Assembly: GCF_014384805.1 (NCBI RefSeq) | Contig: NZ_JACRSS010000004.1 | Location: 108,360 to 172,359, forward strand | Direction: 5' to 3' | DNA length: 64,000 bases | From: Guopingia tenuis | Lineage (GTDB): Bacteria > Bacillota > Clostridia > Christensenellales > Christensenellaceae | Shown here: one piece after another, positions 51,022-58,330 of the stretch | How positions within the stretch are numbered: the first letter of the stretch is position 1 | Layout: every line of letters begins with the position of its first letter | Position numbers and translations under genes: made by a program | The notes under the pieces: model-generated | Databases searched by the model: none | What the model was told of the DNA's origin: nothing | Seen by the model: only the letters and a program-made list of their open reading frames with translations

Positions 51022-51195
51022 TCAGCCGTCGCCCCGAAGGAGGTTCTGCGCATAATCCTTGAGGCTGGCCATGGAATTTACATGGTCTGCCCGCTGACAG
51101 ATACTTTCGCGGACATAGTCCGGCAGGGTATTGAAAAAAGATTTTGCCGCCGGAGATTTGTCCAGAAGGGTGTGTAGGTCCTGATATTTCTGCAT
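51022..51195 (-). CDS. small conserved protein of unknown function
   Basis: This 57-residue, mostly helical protein (MQKYQDLHTLLDKSPAAKSF then LPDYVRESICQRADHVNS) starts 8 bases after a perfect GGAGGTGAT ribosome site. Its pattern, with a conserved LPxYVRE and a C-terminal YAQNLLRG, matches small proteins common in Clostridia. There is no enzymatic motif. Function unknown. Confidence 0.75.
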   Translation of the reverse strand: MQKYQDLHTLLDKSPAAKSFFNTLPDYVRESICQRADHVNSMASLKDYAQNLLRGDG

Positions 51196-51321
51196 TTGTT
51201 TATCACCTCCCCTATAGGATGGCCGGGAGCGGGGGAAATATGCAGGGGCTGTCCCATTTGCGAAAAAGCAGAAAAAAGCGTATACTAAATAAAAAAACGC
51301 AAAAAGGCTGGAAGGATATCT

Positions 51322-51822
51322 ATGAAGCGGGAAATTCTGAAAAAATTCAACAACAGCAAATTGTGCCTGGTCTGCGGAATGGAGAACGAACTGGGCCTCA
51401 AGGCGCGCTTTTATGCGATGGATCACGATGAGATCCTGGCGGTCTGCATGCCTATGGAGGAGCATCAGAGCTATCCGGGGCGGCTGCACGGCGGCATTTC
51501 GGCGGCTCTTCTGGATGAAACGCTGGGGCGGGCCATCAACCTGACCGAGCCGGATGCCTTTGGCGTGACCATCGGGCTGAACCTGACATACCGGCTGCCG
51601 GTGCCGCTGGACAGGGAAATTCATGCCGTGGCCCGGATCACCAAAAATACCCACCGCATTTTTGAAGCGGAAGGCGAGATTCTTTTGGAGGATGGTCGGG
51701 TGGCCGTGGAGGCTAAGGGCCGGTATGTGCGGATGCCGGCGGAAAAGATCACGGACGCTAGTCCGGAGGAGATGGGATATCATCTCTACGAGGGCGGTGA
51801 CCTAAAGGAATTTGACCTGTAG
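51322..51822 (+). CDS. PaaI-family hot-dog thioesterase
   Basis: This 166-residue protein has the hot-dog thioesterase signature YPGRLHGGISAALLDETLGRAI near residue 50, with the catalytic Asp or Glu in LDET. The strand LNLTYRLPVPLDREIHAVARI follows. It opens with a CLVCG motif that may bind metal. PaaI-like enzymes remove CoA from aryl or acyl groups. The substrate is not known. It stands alone. Confidence 0.85.
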   Translation: MKREILKKFNNSKLCLVCGMENELGLKARFYAMDHDEILAVCMPMEEHQSYPGRLHGGISAALLDETLGRAINLTEPDAFGVTIGLNLTYRLPVPLDREIHAVARITKNTHRIFEAEGEILLEDGRVAVEAKGRYVRMPAEKITDASPEEMGYHLYEGGDLKEFDL

Positions 51823-51847
51823 CCTGTGCATTTTGCAAAAATTCTGT

Positions 51848-51875
51848 TTGACGGATTGTGTGTGTGGTATATATA
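51848..51875 (+). promoter_or_regulatory. promoter of the reverse rubrerythrin gene
   Basis: TTGACG (51848-51853) and TATATA (51870-51875) with a 16-base spacer, about 50 bases before the start codon. Confidence 0.6.
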
Positions 51876-51925
51876 AGGCATACTACGATTTACGATGAAT
51901 CGGAAAAAACAGGAGGGTTATGGAA

Positions 51926-52468
51926 ATGAAAAAGTTTGTATGCACGGTTTGCGGATACGTTCACGAAGGCAATGAGGCTCCGGATAAATGTCCGCAGTGC
52001 GGCGCTTCCAAAGAGAAGTTCATTGAAAAGGCTGAGGGCAAAAAGGAATATGCCTGCGAACATGAAGTTGGCGTTGCCAAGGGCTTGGATGAAGAGGTTG
52101 TGCAGGGCCTGCGGGATAACTTCAACGGCGAGTGCTGCGAAGTCGGCATGTATCTGGCCATGAGCCGCGTTGCGGAGCGCGAAGGCTATCCGGAAATCGC
52201 CGAAGCCTATAAGAGATATGCTTTTGAGGAAGCGGAGCATGCTGCGAAGTTTGCAGAACTGCTGGGCGAGGTTGTCACCTCCAGCACCAAGAAAAATCTG
52301 GAAATGCGCGCTGAAGCTGAACAGGGCGCCTGCGCTGGCAAGCTGATGCTGGCGAAGCGGGCAAAAGAGCTCAACTATGATGCAATTCATGACACCGTGC
52401 ATGAGATGGCGAAAGACGAAGCCCGCCATGGCTGCGGTTTCGATGGCCTTCTGAAGAGATATTTCTAA
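51926..52468 (+). CDS. reverse rubrerythrin
   Basis: This 180-residue protein has a rubredoxin domain first (CTVCGYVHEG, then CPQCGASK, four iron-binding cysteines) and a ferritin-like diiron domain after it (FEEAEHAAKFAEL, DEARHGCGF). That order is the reverse of classical rubrerythrin and defines the revRbr type, which in Clostridium reduces oxygen and hydrogen peroxide. I chose the ATG at 51926, about 8 bases after AGGAGGG; the ATG at 51920 is too close. It is an oxygen-defence enzyme of anaerobes. Confidence 0.93.
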   Translation: MKKFVCTVCGYVHEGNEAPDKCPQCGASKEKFIEKAEGKKEYACEHEVGVAKGLDEEVVQGLRDNFNGECCEVGMYLAMSRVAEREGYPEIAEAYKRYAFEEAEHAAKFAELLGEVVTSSTKKNLEMRAEAEQGACAGKLMLAKRAKELNYDAIHDTVHEMAKDEARHGCGFDGLLKRYF

Positions 52469-52489
52469 AAAGTATTGCAAAATGCAGTA

Positions 52490-52518
52490 AAAAGGGCAGC
52501 GGCAGCTGCCCTTTTTTT
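52490..52518 (+). terminator. terminator after the reverse rubrerythrin gene
   Basis: AAAAGGGCAGC-GGCA-GCTGCCCTTTT stem with a T-run. Confidence 0.92.
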
Positions 52519-52629
52519 GTTGATTGCGAAAACCAATCCCTGCGCCGCAGGAAAAGGATGCTGAATCAGGAATGAATATACAGGGAAAGAAAACCTTCGG
52601 CGCATAATAACAAAAAAGGAGGAAAGAAC

Positions 52630-53154
52630 ATGACAGAATTGGCGCTGCGGCCCTGGAGAGAAGAGGATATCTGCGCGCTCCCGGCGTTGGCCGGAGATTG
52701 GGAGGTCGCTAAGAACCTGCGGGATGTGTTTCCCCATCCTTATGGAGAAAAGGATGCAGTGAATTATATCCGCTCAGTGCAAGCGGCGCCCTCCCAGGAG
52801 GCCCTTATGTACGCTATTGCGGTTGATGGGCAGCTGGCCGGTTCCATCGGCATTTTTCGGGAAAAGGATGTATACCAGAAAAGCGCGGAGCTGGGTTATT
52901 GGCTGGGCCGGGACTATTGGGGCCGGGGGATTATGACTTGGAGCGTGGGGAAAATCTGCGCCGAGGCTCTGGAACAGTGGGATATTGTCCGAATTTTTGC
53001 TGAGCCCTTTGCCAGAAATCTGGGTTCGCGGCGGGTTTTGGAGAAAAACGGGTTCCGGCTGGAGGGCATCAAGAAAAAAAGCGTCTATAAAGCGGGGGAG
53101 CTTCTGGACTCCTGTATGTATGCCCTGGTTATCGGGGAAGATGGAAAAAGATAA
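52630..53154 (+). CDS. GNAT-family N-acetyltransferase (RimJ/RimL-like)
   Basis: This 174-residue protein has the GNAT fold. LRPWREEDICAL near the start is typical of the RimJ/RimL group, GYWLGRDYWGRGIMTWSVG is the acetyl-CoA pocket near residue 95, and AEPFARNLGSRRVLEKNGF is the C-terminal signature. It probably acetylates a protein N-terminus or a small amine. It starts after AAGGAGGAAAGAAC and is monocistronic. Confidence 0.9.
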   Translation: MTELALRPWREEDICALPALAGDWEVAKNLRDVFPHPYGEKDAVNYIRSVQAAPSQEALMYAIAVDGQLAGSIGIFREKDVYQKSAELGYWLGRDYWGRGIMTWSVGKICAEALEQWDIVRIFAEPFARNLGSRRVLEKNGFRLEGIKKKSVYKAGELLDSCMYALVIGEDGKR

Positions 53155-53489
53155 AAAATCGCCCGAATGTTGCGGCATAGGAGAAACTATGCCGCTTTTT
53201 TGCAGAAAAAAAGAGATGGGCGGAGCCGCAGGAACGCGGGGGAAATTTGCAAGGGGGTGCCGGAAGGAAATGCGCCGGCGGGAAGAGAAAATAGCAGAAA
53301 ATGCCGGACCGGAGATGCATTTCCGGCGCAAAAGTGCAGAATTACGAAAAAATCTGCATCCGGAATGGAAACGGAAAGGGATTGTCGGATTCGCGCTGGC
53401 GTGGCTGACCGGAGAGGCCGAGAATTGTGTTTTTAAACATACACGGTTCCTGACCAAAAGATTTTTAGAGCCCAGTCATTGCTTTTCTA
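53155..53489 (+). other. gene-free stretch between the acetyltransferase and alcohol dehydrogenase genes
   Basis: The terminator at 53172 is the only feature I see. The remainder has no convincing reading frame with a ribosome site. Confidence 0.6.
53172..53201 (+). terminator. terminator after the acetyltransferase gene
   Basis: GCGGCATAG-GAGAAA-CTATGCCGC stem followed by six T. Confidence 0.92.
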
Positions 53490-53518
53490 TTGCTCTTGGC
53501 CAATTTTTGTGTTAATAT
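53490..53518 (+). promoter_or_regulatory. promoter of the secondary-alcohol dehydrogenase gene
   Basis: TTGCTC (53490-53495), a 17-base spacer and TAATAT (53513-53518), 75 bases before the start. Confidence 0.5.
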
Positions 53519-53592
53519 ATATCCATAAGTAACAAAACTGCATAGAATTTCCCGGAACAGCCGGGAGGATTGGAAATTAGGAGGAAAAAAAG

Positions 53593-54681
53593 ATGAAAGC
53601 GTATGGCTACATTGATGCGGATCATGTGGGCATGATTGATTATGCCCCCATGCCCAAGGTGACGCCCTATGGCGCGCTGCTGCGCCCGGTGGCGATGGCT
53701 CCCTGCACGTCCGACGTGCATAACGTGTTCGACAAGTTTTCCCCGACCCGCAAGCCCTCGGGCTGGGTGCTGGGCCATGAGGCCGTGGGGGAGATTGTGG
53801 AAGTGGGAGAGATGGTGCAGGATTTCCATGTGGGCGAAATCGTTGCCGTTCCGGCCATCACGCCAGACTGGCGGGATCGCGGGATCCAGGAACACAATTT
53901 CACCCATCCCAAGGGCACGCCTTTCTCAGGGCAGCGCCTCTGCAAGTCATATCCCGGTGTGTTTGGGGAATTTTTTCTGATGGAGGATGCAGATACCTCC
54001 CTGGCAAAAATTCCGGAAGGGGTCACCATTGAGCAGGCGCTTATGTGCGTGGATATGGTTTCCACGGGCTTCACGGGCGTGAACAACGCCAATATTCAGT
54101 TTGGCGATTGGGTCTGCGTCATCGGCATCGGCCCGGTGGGTCTGATGGCTGTGGCGGGGGCCAAGCTCAAGGGAGCGGCCCGGATCATCGCCGTGGGGAC
54201 CCGGAGCAACTGCGTAAAGCTGGCTCGGGAATATGGGGCGACAGATATCGTCAGCTATAAAGAAGGGGATATCGTGGAGCAGGTTCTGGCTCTCACCGAC
54301 GGCCGCGGCGTGGACAGCACGATCATTGCCGGGGGAAGCGACGAGGTCTTTGGCCAGGCCATTGCCATGACCTGCTTTGGCAAAGGAACCATTTCCAACG
54401 TTAACTATTTCGGCAAGGCCGACTGCTTGGAGATTCCCAAGCTGGCGTTGGGCCGGGGGATGGGCGGTAAGACCATCCATACCGAGCTGACCCAGGGCGG
54501 CCGCGTCTGGGTGGAGCGTCTCATGGCTATGGTGGCCTGCGGGCGGTTCGATCCCGGCAAGCTGATTACCCACCGCTTCTATGGTTTTGACCATATTGAG
54601 GAGGCCATGTTCCTCATGCGGGATAAGCCGGACGATCTCATCAAAACAGTTGTGCATGTAGATTGGGAAAAAGAAAAGTAA
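53593..54681 (+). CDS. NADP-dependent secondary-alcohol dehydrogenase
   Basis: This 362-residue protein aligns closely with the isopropanol dehydrogenases of Clostridium beijerinckii and Thermoanaerobacter, which interconvert 2-propanol and acetone. The catalytic zinc ligands are Cys in APCTSDVHNVF (near residue 38), His in LGHEAVGEIVEVG (near 61) and Asp in CVDMVSTGF (near 153). The nucleotide turn is GIGPVG. The GTRSNC that follows fits NADP specificity. The structural zinc lobe is absent, as in that family. It could reoxidise NADPH in fermentation. Confidence 0.9.
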   Translation: MKAYGYIDADHVGMIDYAPMPKVTPYGALLRPVAMAPCTSDVHNVFDKFSPTRKPSGWVLGHEAVGEIVEVGEMVQDFHVGEIVAVPAITPDWRDRGIQEHNFTHPKGTPFSGQRLCKSYPGVFGEFFLMEDADTSLAKIPEGVTIEQALMCVDMVSTGFTGVNNANIQFGDWVCVIGIGPVGLMAVAGAKLKGAARIIAVGTRSNCVKLAREYGATDIVSYKEGDIVEQVLALTDGRGVDSTIIAGGSDEVFGQAIAMTCFGKGTISNVNYFGKADCLEIPKLALGRGMGGKTIHTELTQGGRVWVERLMAMVACGRFDPGKLITHRFYGFDHIEEAMFLMRDKPDDLIKTVVHVDWEKEK

Positions 54682-54689
54682 AGAAAGGA

Positions 54690-54718
54690 AAGGCCCGCTA
54701 TATAGGCGGGCCTTTTTT
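54690..54718 (+). terminator. terminator after the secondary-alcohol dehydrogenase gene
   Basis: AAGGCCCGC/GCGGGCCTT stem with a TATATAG loop and a T-run. Confidence 0.92.
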
Positions 54719-55041
54719 GCTGGGAACACTATGGGCCCGATGGAAATTGGAATTTCCCGGGAGATATAGTATATTCCTGCAAATGGGCAGAATTGGCACT
54801 TTTTTAGGATTTTTCTGTGCTTTCTATATGTACTGGACTGCGTTCCAGCCGGTTGAAAAATCCGTTTGGAATCTGCTACGTGCAAACATGGTTTTACAGA
54901 TGCGCAGGGGCCAAAGCGCTGGTGCGGCTGTCCGCACCATATGGGCGGGTATGGATCCATTAGGTTTTTGTGCGCGCTTCCAGCAGGCATGAAATCATTT
55001 TCCTCCGGAAGATTTCCGCAGAAAAATTTGCCACAAAAAAG
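54719..55041. other. gene-free stretch between convergent genes
   Basis: I see no gene, promoter or repeat here. Short plus-strand frames lack ribosome sites. Confidence 0.6.
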
Positions 55042-55066
55042 AAAAGCCCCCAGGTCGGGGGCTTTT
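55042..55066 (-). terminator. terminator of ftsH
   Basis: AAAAGCCCCC/GGGGGCTTTT perfect 10-bp stem, followed on the minus strand by TTTTCTTTTTT, 9 bases after the ftsH stop. Confidence 0.92.
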
Positions 55067-55074
55067 GCCTCTTC

Positions 55075-56892
55075 TTATCGGTTTAAGATTTCCATAAATT
55101 CCTCGCCGGTAATCGTCTCCTTTTCCAGCAGGTAATGGGCCAGCTCATGGAGCTTTTCCATATTTTCCTTGAGGATGCCGATGGCCTTTTCATGGGCGCT
55201 CCGGATGAGGGCGAGAACTTCGTCGTCGATCTTTGTCGCCGTTTCCGGGGAGCAGAGAAGCTGGGTATCGCCGCCCAAATACTGACTGCCCGAGGTTTCC
55301 AGAGCCATCATATCGAAATTGGTGCTCATGCCCAGCCGCGTCACCATGGCCCGGGCCAGCTTGGTGGCCTGTTCAATATCGTTGGAAGCGCCGGAGGTAT
55401 AACTGCCGAAAATCAATTCCTCCGCTGCGCGGCCTCCTGTATATGTGGCGATCTTGTTATAGGCCTCATCCCGGCTCATGAGAAGATGCTCGCCCTCCTC
55501 TACCTGCATGGTATAGCCAAGGGCGCCGGAGGTGCGGGGAATGATGGTGATTTTGTGGACTGGCGCGGAATCCGACTGCCGCGCCGCCACCAGGGCATGC
55601 CCAATCTCATGATAGGCGACGATCTCCTTTTCCTTTTGGGAAACAACCGCGTTCTTCCGCTGATATCCCGCGATGACGACCTCGACGCTCTCTTCCAAAT
55701 CGCTCTGGTTGACGGCGGAACGTCCCGCGCGGACGGCATGCAACGCCGCCTCGTTGATCATATTGGCCAGCTCGGCGCCGGATGCGCCAGCCGTGGCCCG
55801 AGCGATGGCGTTAAAGTCAACGGAAGGCTCCACCTTGATTTTTTTGGCATGTACCTTTAAAATAGCCTCCCGGCCCGCCAGATCCGGCAGCTCCACCGGA
55901 ACGCGCCGGTCAAAGCGCCCGGGGCGGAGCAGCGCCTTATCTAAAATTTCCGGGCGGTTGGTGGCGGCCAGGATGACGACGCCTTTCTTTCCATCAAAGC
56001 CATCCATCTCGGTCAAAAGCTGGTTAAGCGTCTGTTCTCGCTCGTCGTTGCTGCCCATGCCGTTGTCCCGGCGTTTGCCGATGGTGTCGATTTCGTCGAT
56101 AAAGACAATACAGGGGGCTTTTTCATTTGCCTGCTTGAATAGATCGCGCACCTTGGCCGCGCCCATGCCCACAAACATCTCCACAAATTCTGAACCGGAA
56201 ATGGAGAAGAAGGGAACCTTTGCCTCCCCGGCGACCGCCTGAGCCAGCAGCGTCTTGCCGGTTCCGGGAGGGCCGACGAGAAGCGCACCCTTGGGCATGT
56301 TGGCGCCGATCTGGGCATATTTCTGGGGGTGATGGAGGAAATCCACAATCTCCTGAAGGGCTTCCTTTGCCTCATCCTGCCCGGCCACATCGGCGAAGGT
56401 CTTGCCCGTTTGGGCTTCCACATAGATTTTGGCATTGGATTTGCCAAAAGCCATGGCGTTGGGGCCGCCCATCCGTTTTTGCATCTGGCGCATGAGCAGC
56501 TGACCCAACAGCACAAAGAACAGAATGGGAACTACCCAGGAGAGCAGGAAGCTCAGCAGGGGGGAGCTTTCCTGGGGAATGACGGCGCCAAATTCCACGC
56601 CTGCATCGTCAAGACGCTCCACCAATTTGTCGTCCTCTGCAATCCGGCCAGTGAGATAGACGGCGTCCTTGCCGTTTTCATCCTGGGCGATGAATCCAAT
56701 TTTCGTGTCCTCCAGCTCTACCTGAGAAATTTCACCTTTTTCCAACCGGGAGAGGAAAGTATTATAACTGACCTCCGTAACCCGGGGCTGCAAAAACAGC
56801 GGAAACACCAGCGAATTGAGCAAAAGGAGCACAACCGCCGCGATGACATAATAATAGATCATCGGCTTCTTTGGGGCTTTTCGTTCTTTCAT
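55075..56892 (-). CDS. ftsH: ATP-dependent zinc metalloprotease FtsH
   Basis: This 605-residue membrane AAA+ protease degrades short-lived and misassembled membrane proteins. Two transmembrane segments (residues about 12-32 and 110-130) flank an external domain. The AAA module has Walker A GPPGTGKT at 206-214, Walker B CIVFIDEIDTIG, and ATNRPE/RPGRFDR. The protease domain has the zinc motif HEIGH at 428-432. The gene starts 24 bases after a marR-family gene on the same strand. Usual partners (hpt, tilS) are not present. Confidence 0.97.
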   Translation of the reverse strand: MKERKAPKKPMIYYYVIAAVVLLLLNSLVFPLFLQPRVTEVSYNTFLSRLEKGEISQVELEDTKIGFIAQDENGKDAVYLTGRIAEDDKLVERLDDAGVEFGAVIPQESSPLLSFLLSWVVPILFFVLLGQLLMRQMQKRMGGPNAMAFGKSNAKIYVEAQTGKTFADVAGQDEAKEALQEIVDFLHHPQKYAQIGANMPKGALLVGPPGTGKTLLAQAVAGEAKVPFFSISGSEFVEMFVGMGAAKVRDLFKQANEKAPCIVFIDEIDTIGKRRDNGMGSNDEREQTLNQLLTEMDGFDGKKGVVILAATNRPEILDKALLRPGRFDRRVPVELPDLAGREAILKVHAKKIKVEPSVDFNAIARATAGASGAELANMINEAALHAVRAGRSAVNQSDLEESVEVVIAGYQRKNAVVSQKEKEIVAYHEIGHALVAARQSDSAPVHKITIIPRTSGALGYTMQVEEGEHLLMSRDEAYNKIATYTGGRAAEELIFGSYTSGASNDIEQATKLARAMVTRLGMSTNFDMMALETSGSQYLGGDTQLLCSPETATKIDDEVLALIRSAHEKAIGILKENMEKLHELAHYLLEKETITGEEFMEILNR

Positions 56893-56916
56893 TTGAATAA
56901 CCTCCCTGGGGCAAAC

Positions 56917-57369
56917 TTATTGCTGTTCGCGATATTCACACATTTGCTGCATGAATCCGCGGATTTTTTTCATGCTTTCCATAATTTCTTCCAGCTCTTC
57001 GCCGGATTTCTCCTGCAGAAACGGGCCGTATTTTTCTTCTAGGGAACAAATGGCGTCCTGGGCCGCCTGCCTGCCGGCGTCTGTCAATGTGAGAGTGACA
57101 TAGCGCTCGTCCTCCGGCCGGCGGAAGCGGCGGAGCAGGCCTTGCCGTTCCATTTTTTTGCAGAGGACGGAAGCGTTGGCGGGGAGTATCTCCACACATT
57201 CGGCCAGAGAGCCGATGGTCAGGTCATGGAAGGTGAGCTCGCCGAGAATCCGTGCCTGCATCATGGTAAGCCCATACTGTTCCAGAATGGAATGAAAAGT
57301 CCGGTCTGTATAATCATGAAGGAACCGGAGAAAATCCCATACCTCATTTTTAAACGCGACACTGTCCAT
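56917..57369 (-). CDS. MarR-family transcriptional regulator
   Basis: This 150-residue protein has the MarR winged helix: LTMMQARILGELTF, then LAECVEILPANASVLCKKMERQGLLRR and the wing RPEDERYVTLTLTDAG. A C-terminal helix mediates dimerisation. The start ATG at 57369 follows TAGGAGGCATT; a longer in-frame reading to 57537 has no ribosome site. It is the first gene of a unit with ftsH. The upstream region carries two copies of TCATATTATA that could be its operator. Confidence 0.88.
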   Translation of the reverse strand: MDSVAFKNEVWDFLRFLHDYTDRTFHSILEQYGLTMMQARILGELTFHDLTIGSLAECVEILPANASVLCKKMERQGLLRRFRRPEDERYVTLTLTDAGRQAAQDAICSLEEKYGPFLQEKSGEELEEIMESMKKIRGFMQQMCEYREQQ

Positions 57370-57400
57370 AATGCCTCCTAAAAAACTATACAACATAATA

Positions 57401-57428
57401 TTTATATCACATATATAATATGACGCAA
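57401..57428 (-). promoter_or_regulatory. promoter of marR-ftsH
   Basis: On the minus strand TTGCGT (57428-57423), a 16-base spacer and TATAAA (57406-57401), 32 bases before the marR start. Confidence 0.55.
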
Positions 57429-57456
57429 AAATAAACGCACTATAAATATAATATGA
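57414..57456. repeat. direct repeat upstream of marR (possible operator)
   Basis: TATAATATGA occurs at 57414-57423 and 57447-57456, spaced 33 bases (about three helical turns). The first copy overlaps the marR promoter spacer. MarR proteins usually bind such AT-rich sites near their own promoter. Confidence 0.5.
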
Positions 57457-57495
57457 ACAAATAGTGAACAAATTGGAGGCTCTGCGGCGGCGAAT

Positions 57496-57571
57496 ATTTT
57501 GTCCTGTCGGCAAGTCACTCAAGCCATGACACCGCAAGGTTCCCTGCTATGGAGGGAAAAGGAGACAAAAT
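57496..57571 (+). ncRNA. candidate structured RNA element
   Basis: An outer stem ATTTTGTC (57496-57503) with GACAAAAT (57564-57571) encloses two inner hairpins: GTCA/TGAC at 57514-57530 and TTCCCT/AGGGAA at 57540-57558. It contains GGCAA before the first and CCGCAAGG between the two, loosely like a three-way junction RNA. The strand is uncertain. I do not recognise a known class. Confidence 0.3.
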
Positions 57572-57586
57572 CCTGAAAACAGCGAA

Positions 57587-57614
57587 AAAGTGGATTGCGT
57601 CTGCAATCCACTTT
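57587..57614 (-). terminator. terminator of the DUF378 gene
   Basis: AAAGTGGATTGC/GCAATCCACTTT perfect 12-bp stem with a GTCT loop; five T follow on the minus strand. Confidence 0.85.
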
Positions 57615-57628
57615 CTGTAATGCCAAGG

Positions 57629-57826
57629 TCAATCGTTCCGGTGTGCAAGCTTGGAATAGAAAGAGATGCACCAGAGGCCTGCCAAACCAACCAAGGAATA
57701 AATGATTCTGCTCACAATGGCTGCCTGGCCGCCGAAGATCGCGGCGACGACATCAAATTGGAAAATTCCGATGAGCAGCCAGTTTATTGCGCCGATAATA
57801 ACGAGTGTTAATGCTGCAATATTCAT
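57629..57826 (-). CDS. DUF378 family small membrane protein
   Basis: This 65-residue protein has two transmembrane helices (residues 4-22 and 38-56). NWLLIGIFQFDVVAAIFG between them is the DUF378 signature. I chose the ATG at 57826, 9 bases after AAAGGAG; a TTG at 57835 abuts that site. Function unknown. Confidence 0.88.
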   Translation of the reverse strand: MNIAALTLVIIGAINWLLIGIFQFDVVAAIFGGQAAIVSRIIYSLVGLAGLWCISFYSKLAHRND

Positions 57827-57886
57827 GGTTTTCAACTCCTTTCAGGAAAGTAGTATGCCCAGAAATATCCCAGCTTACGAATGCAA

Positions 57887-58144
57887 TTATTGGATTTGGT
57901 ATTCCACTTCAAAATAATCGAAGGATACAGGCTCGATGAAATCCGAAGGATAAAATTTAGTCGTTCCGAAACGCGATAGCTCTTTGGCATGCTTTGTCAC
58001 CCAGACGGGTTCCGCGATATCCAGCTCTTTGTAAATTTTTTCCAGACATGCCAGCAGGGCTTCGGAAATATCTTCCAAATCGCTTTCTTCCGAGCAGCGG
58101 GCGATGACTTTGTTATTTTTATGGATGCTGGCCCAAACCTTCAT
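57887..58144 (-). CDS. hypothetical 85-residue protein
   Basis: This 85-residue soluble protein (MKVWASIHKNNKVIARCSEE, then DISEALLACLEKIYKELDI) has an alternating strand-helix pattern. It starts after AAAGGAG with a 6-base gap. The pattern WVTKHAKELSRFGTTKF-YPSDF near the C-terminus looks conserved, but I do not recognise a family. It lies 60 bases upstream of the DUF378 gene on the same strand and may be co-transcribed. Confidence 0.7.
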   Translation of the reverse strand: MKVWASIHKNNKVIARCSEESDLEDISEALLACLEKIYKELDIAEPVWVTKHAKELSRFGTTKFYPSDFIEPVSFDYFEVEYQIQ

Positions 58145-58330
58145 GAAAAAACTCCTTTGGGATGTAGTATGTCCTTCATTATATTCTATATGCAAAGAAA
58201 AAAGCAAGGGTTCCCTTGCTTTTTTGCGTGTTTGCCAGTACAATTTATATGATATGCAAAAATAAATTTTTTGCGGACTTCTTTGTTTGTTATTTGTTGA
58301 AATATATCACGACGTTTGGAGGCAAAACAG

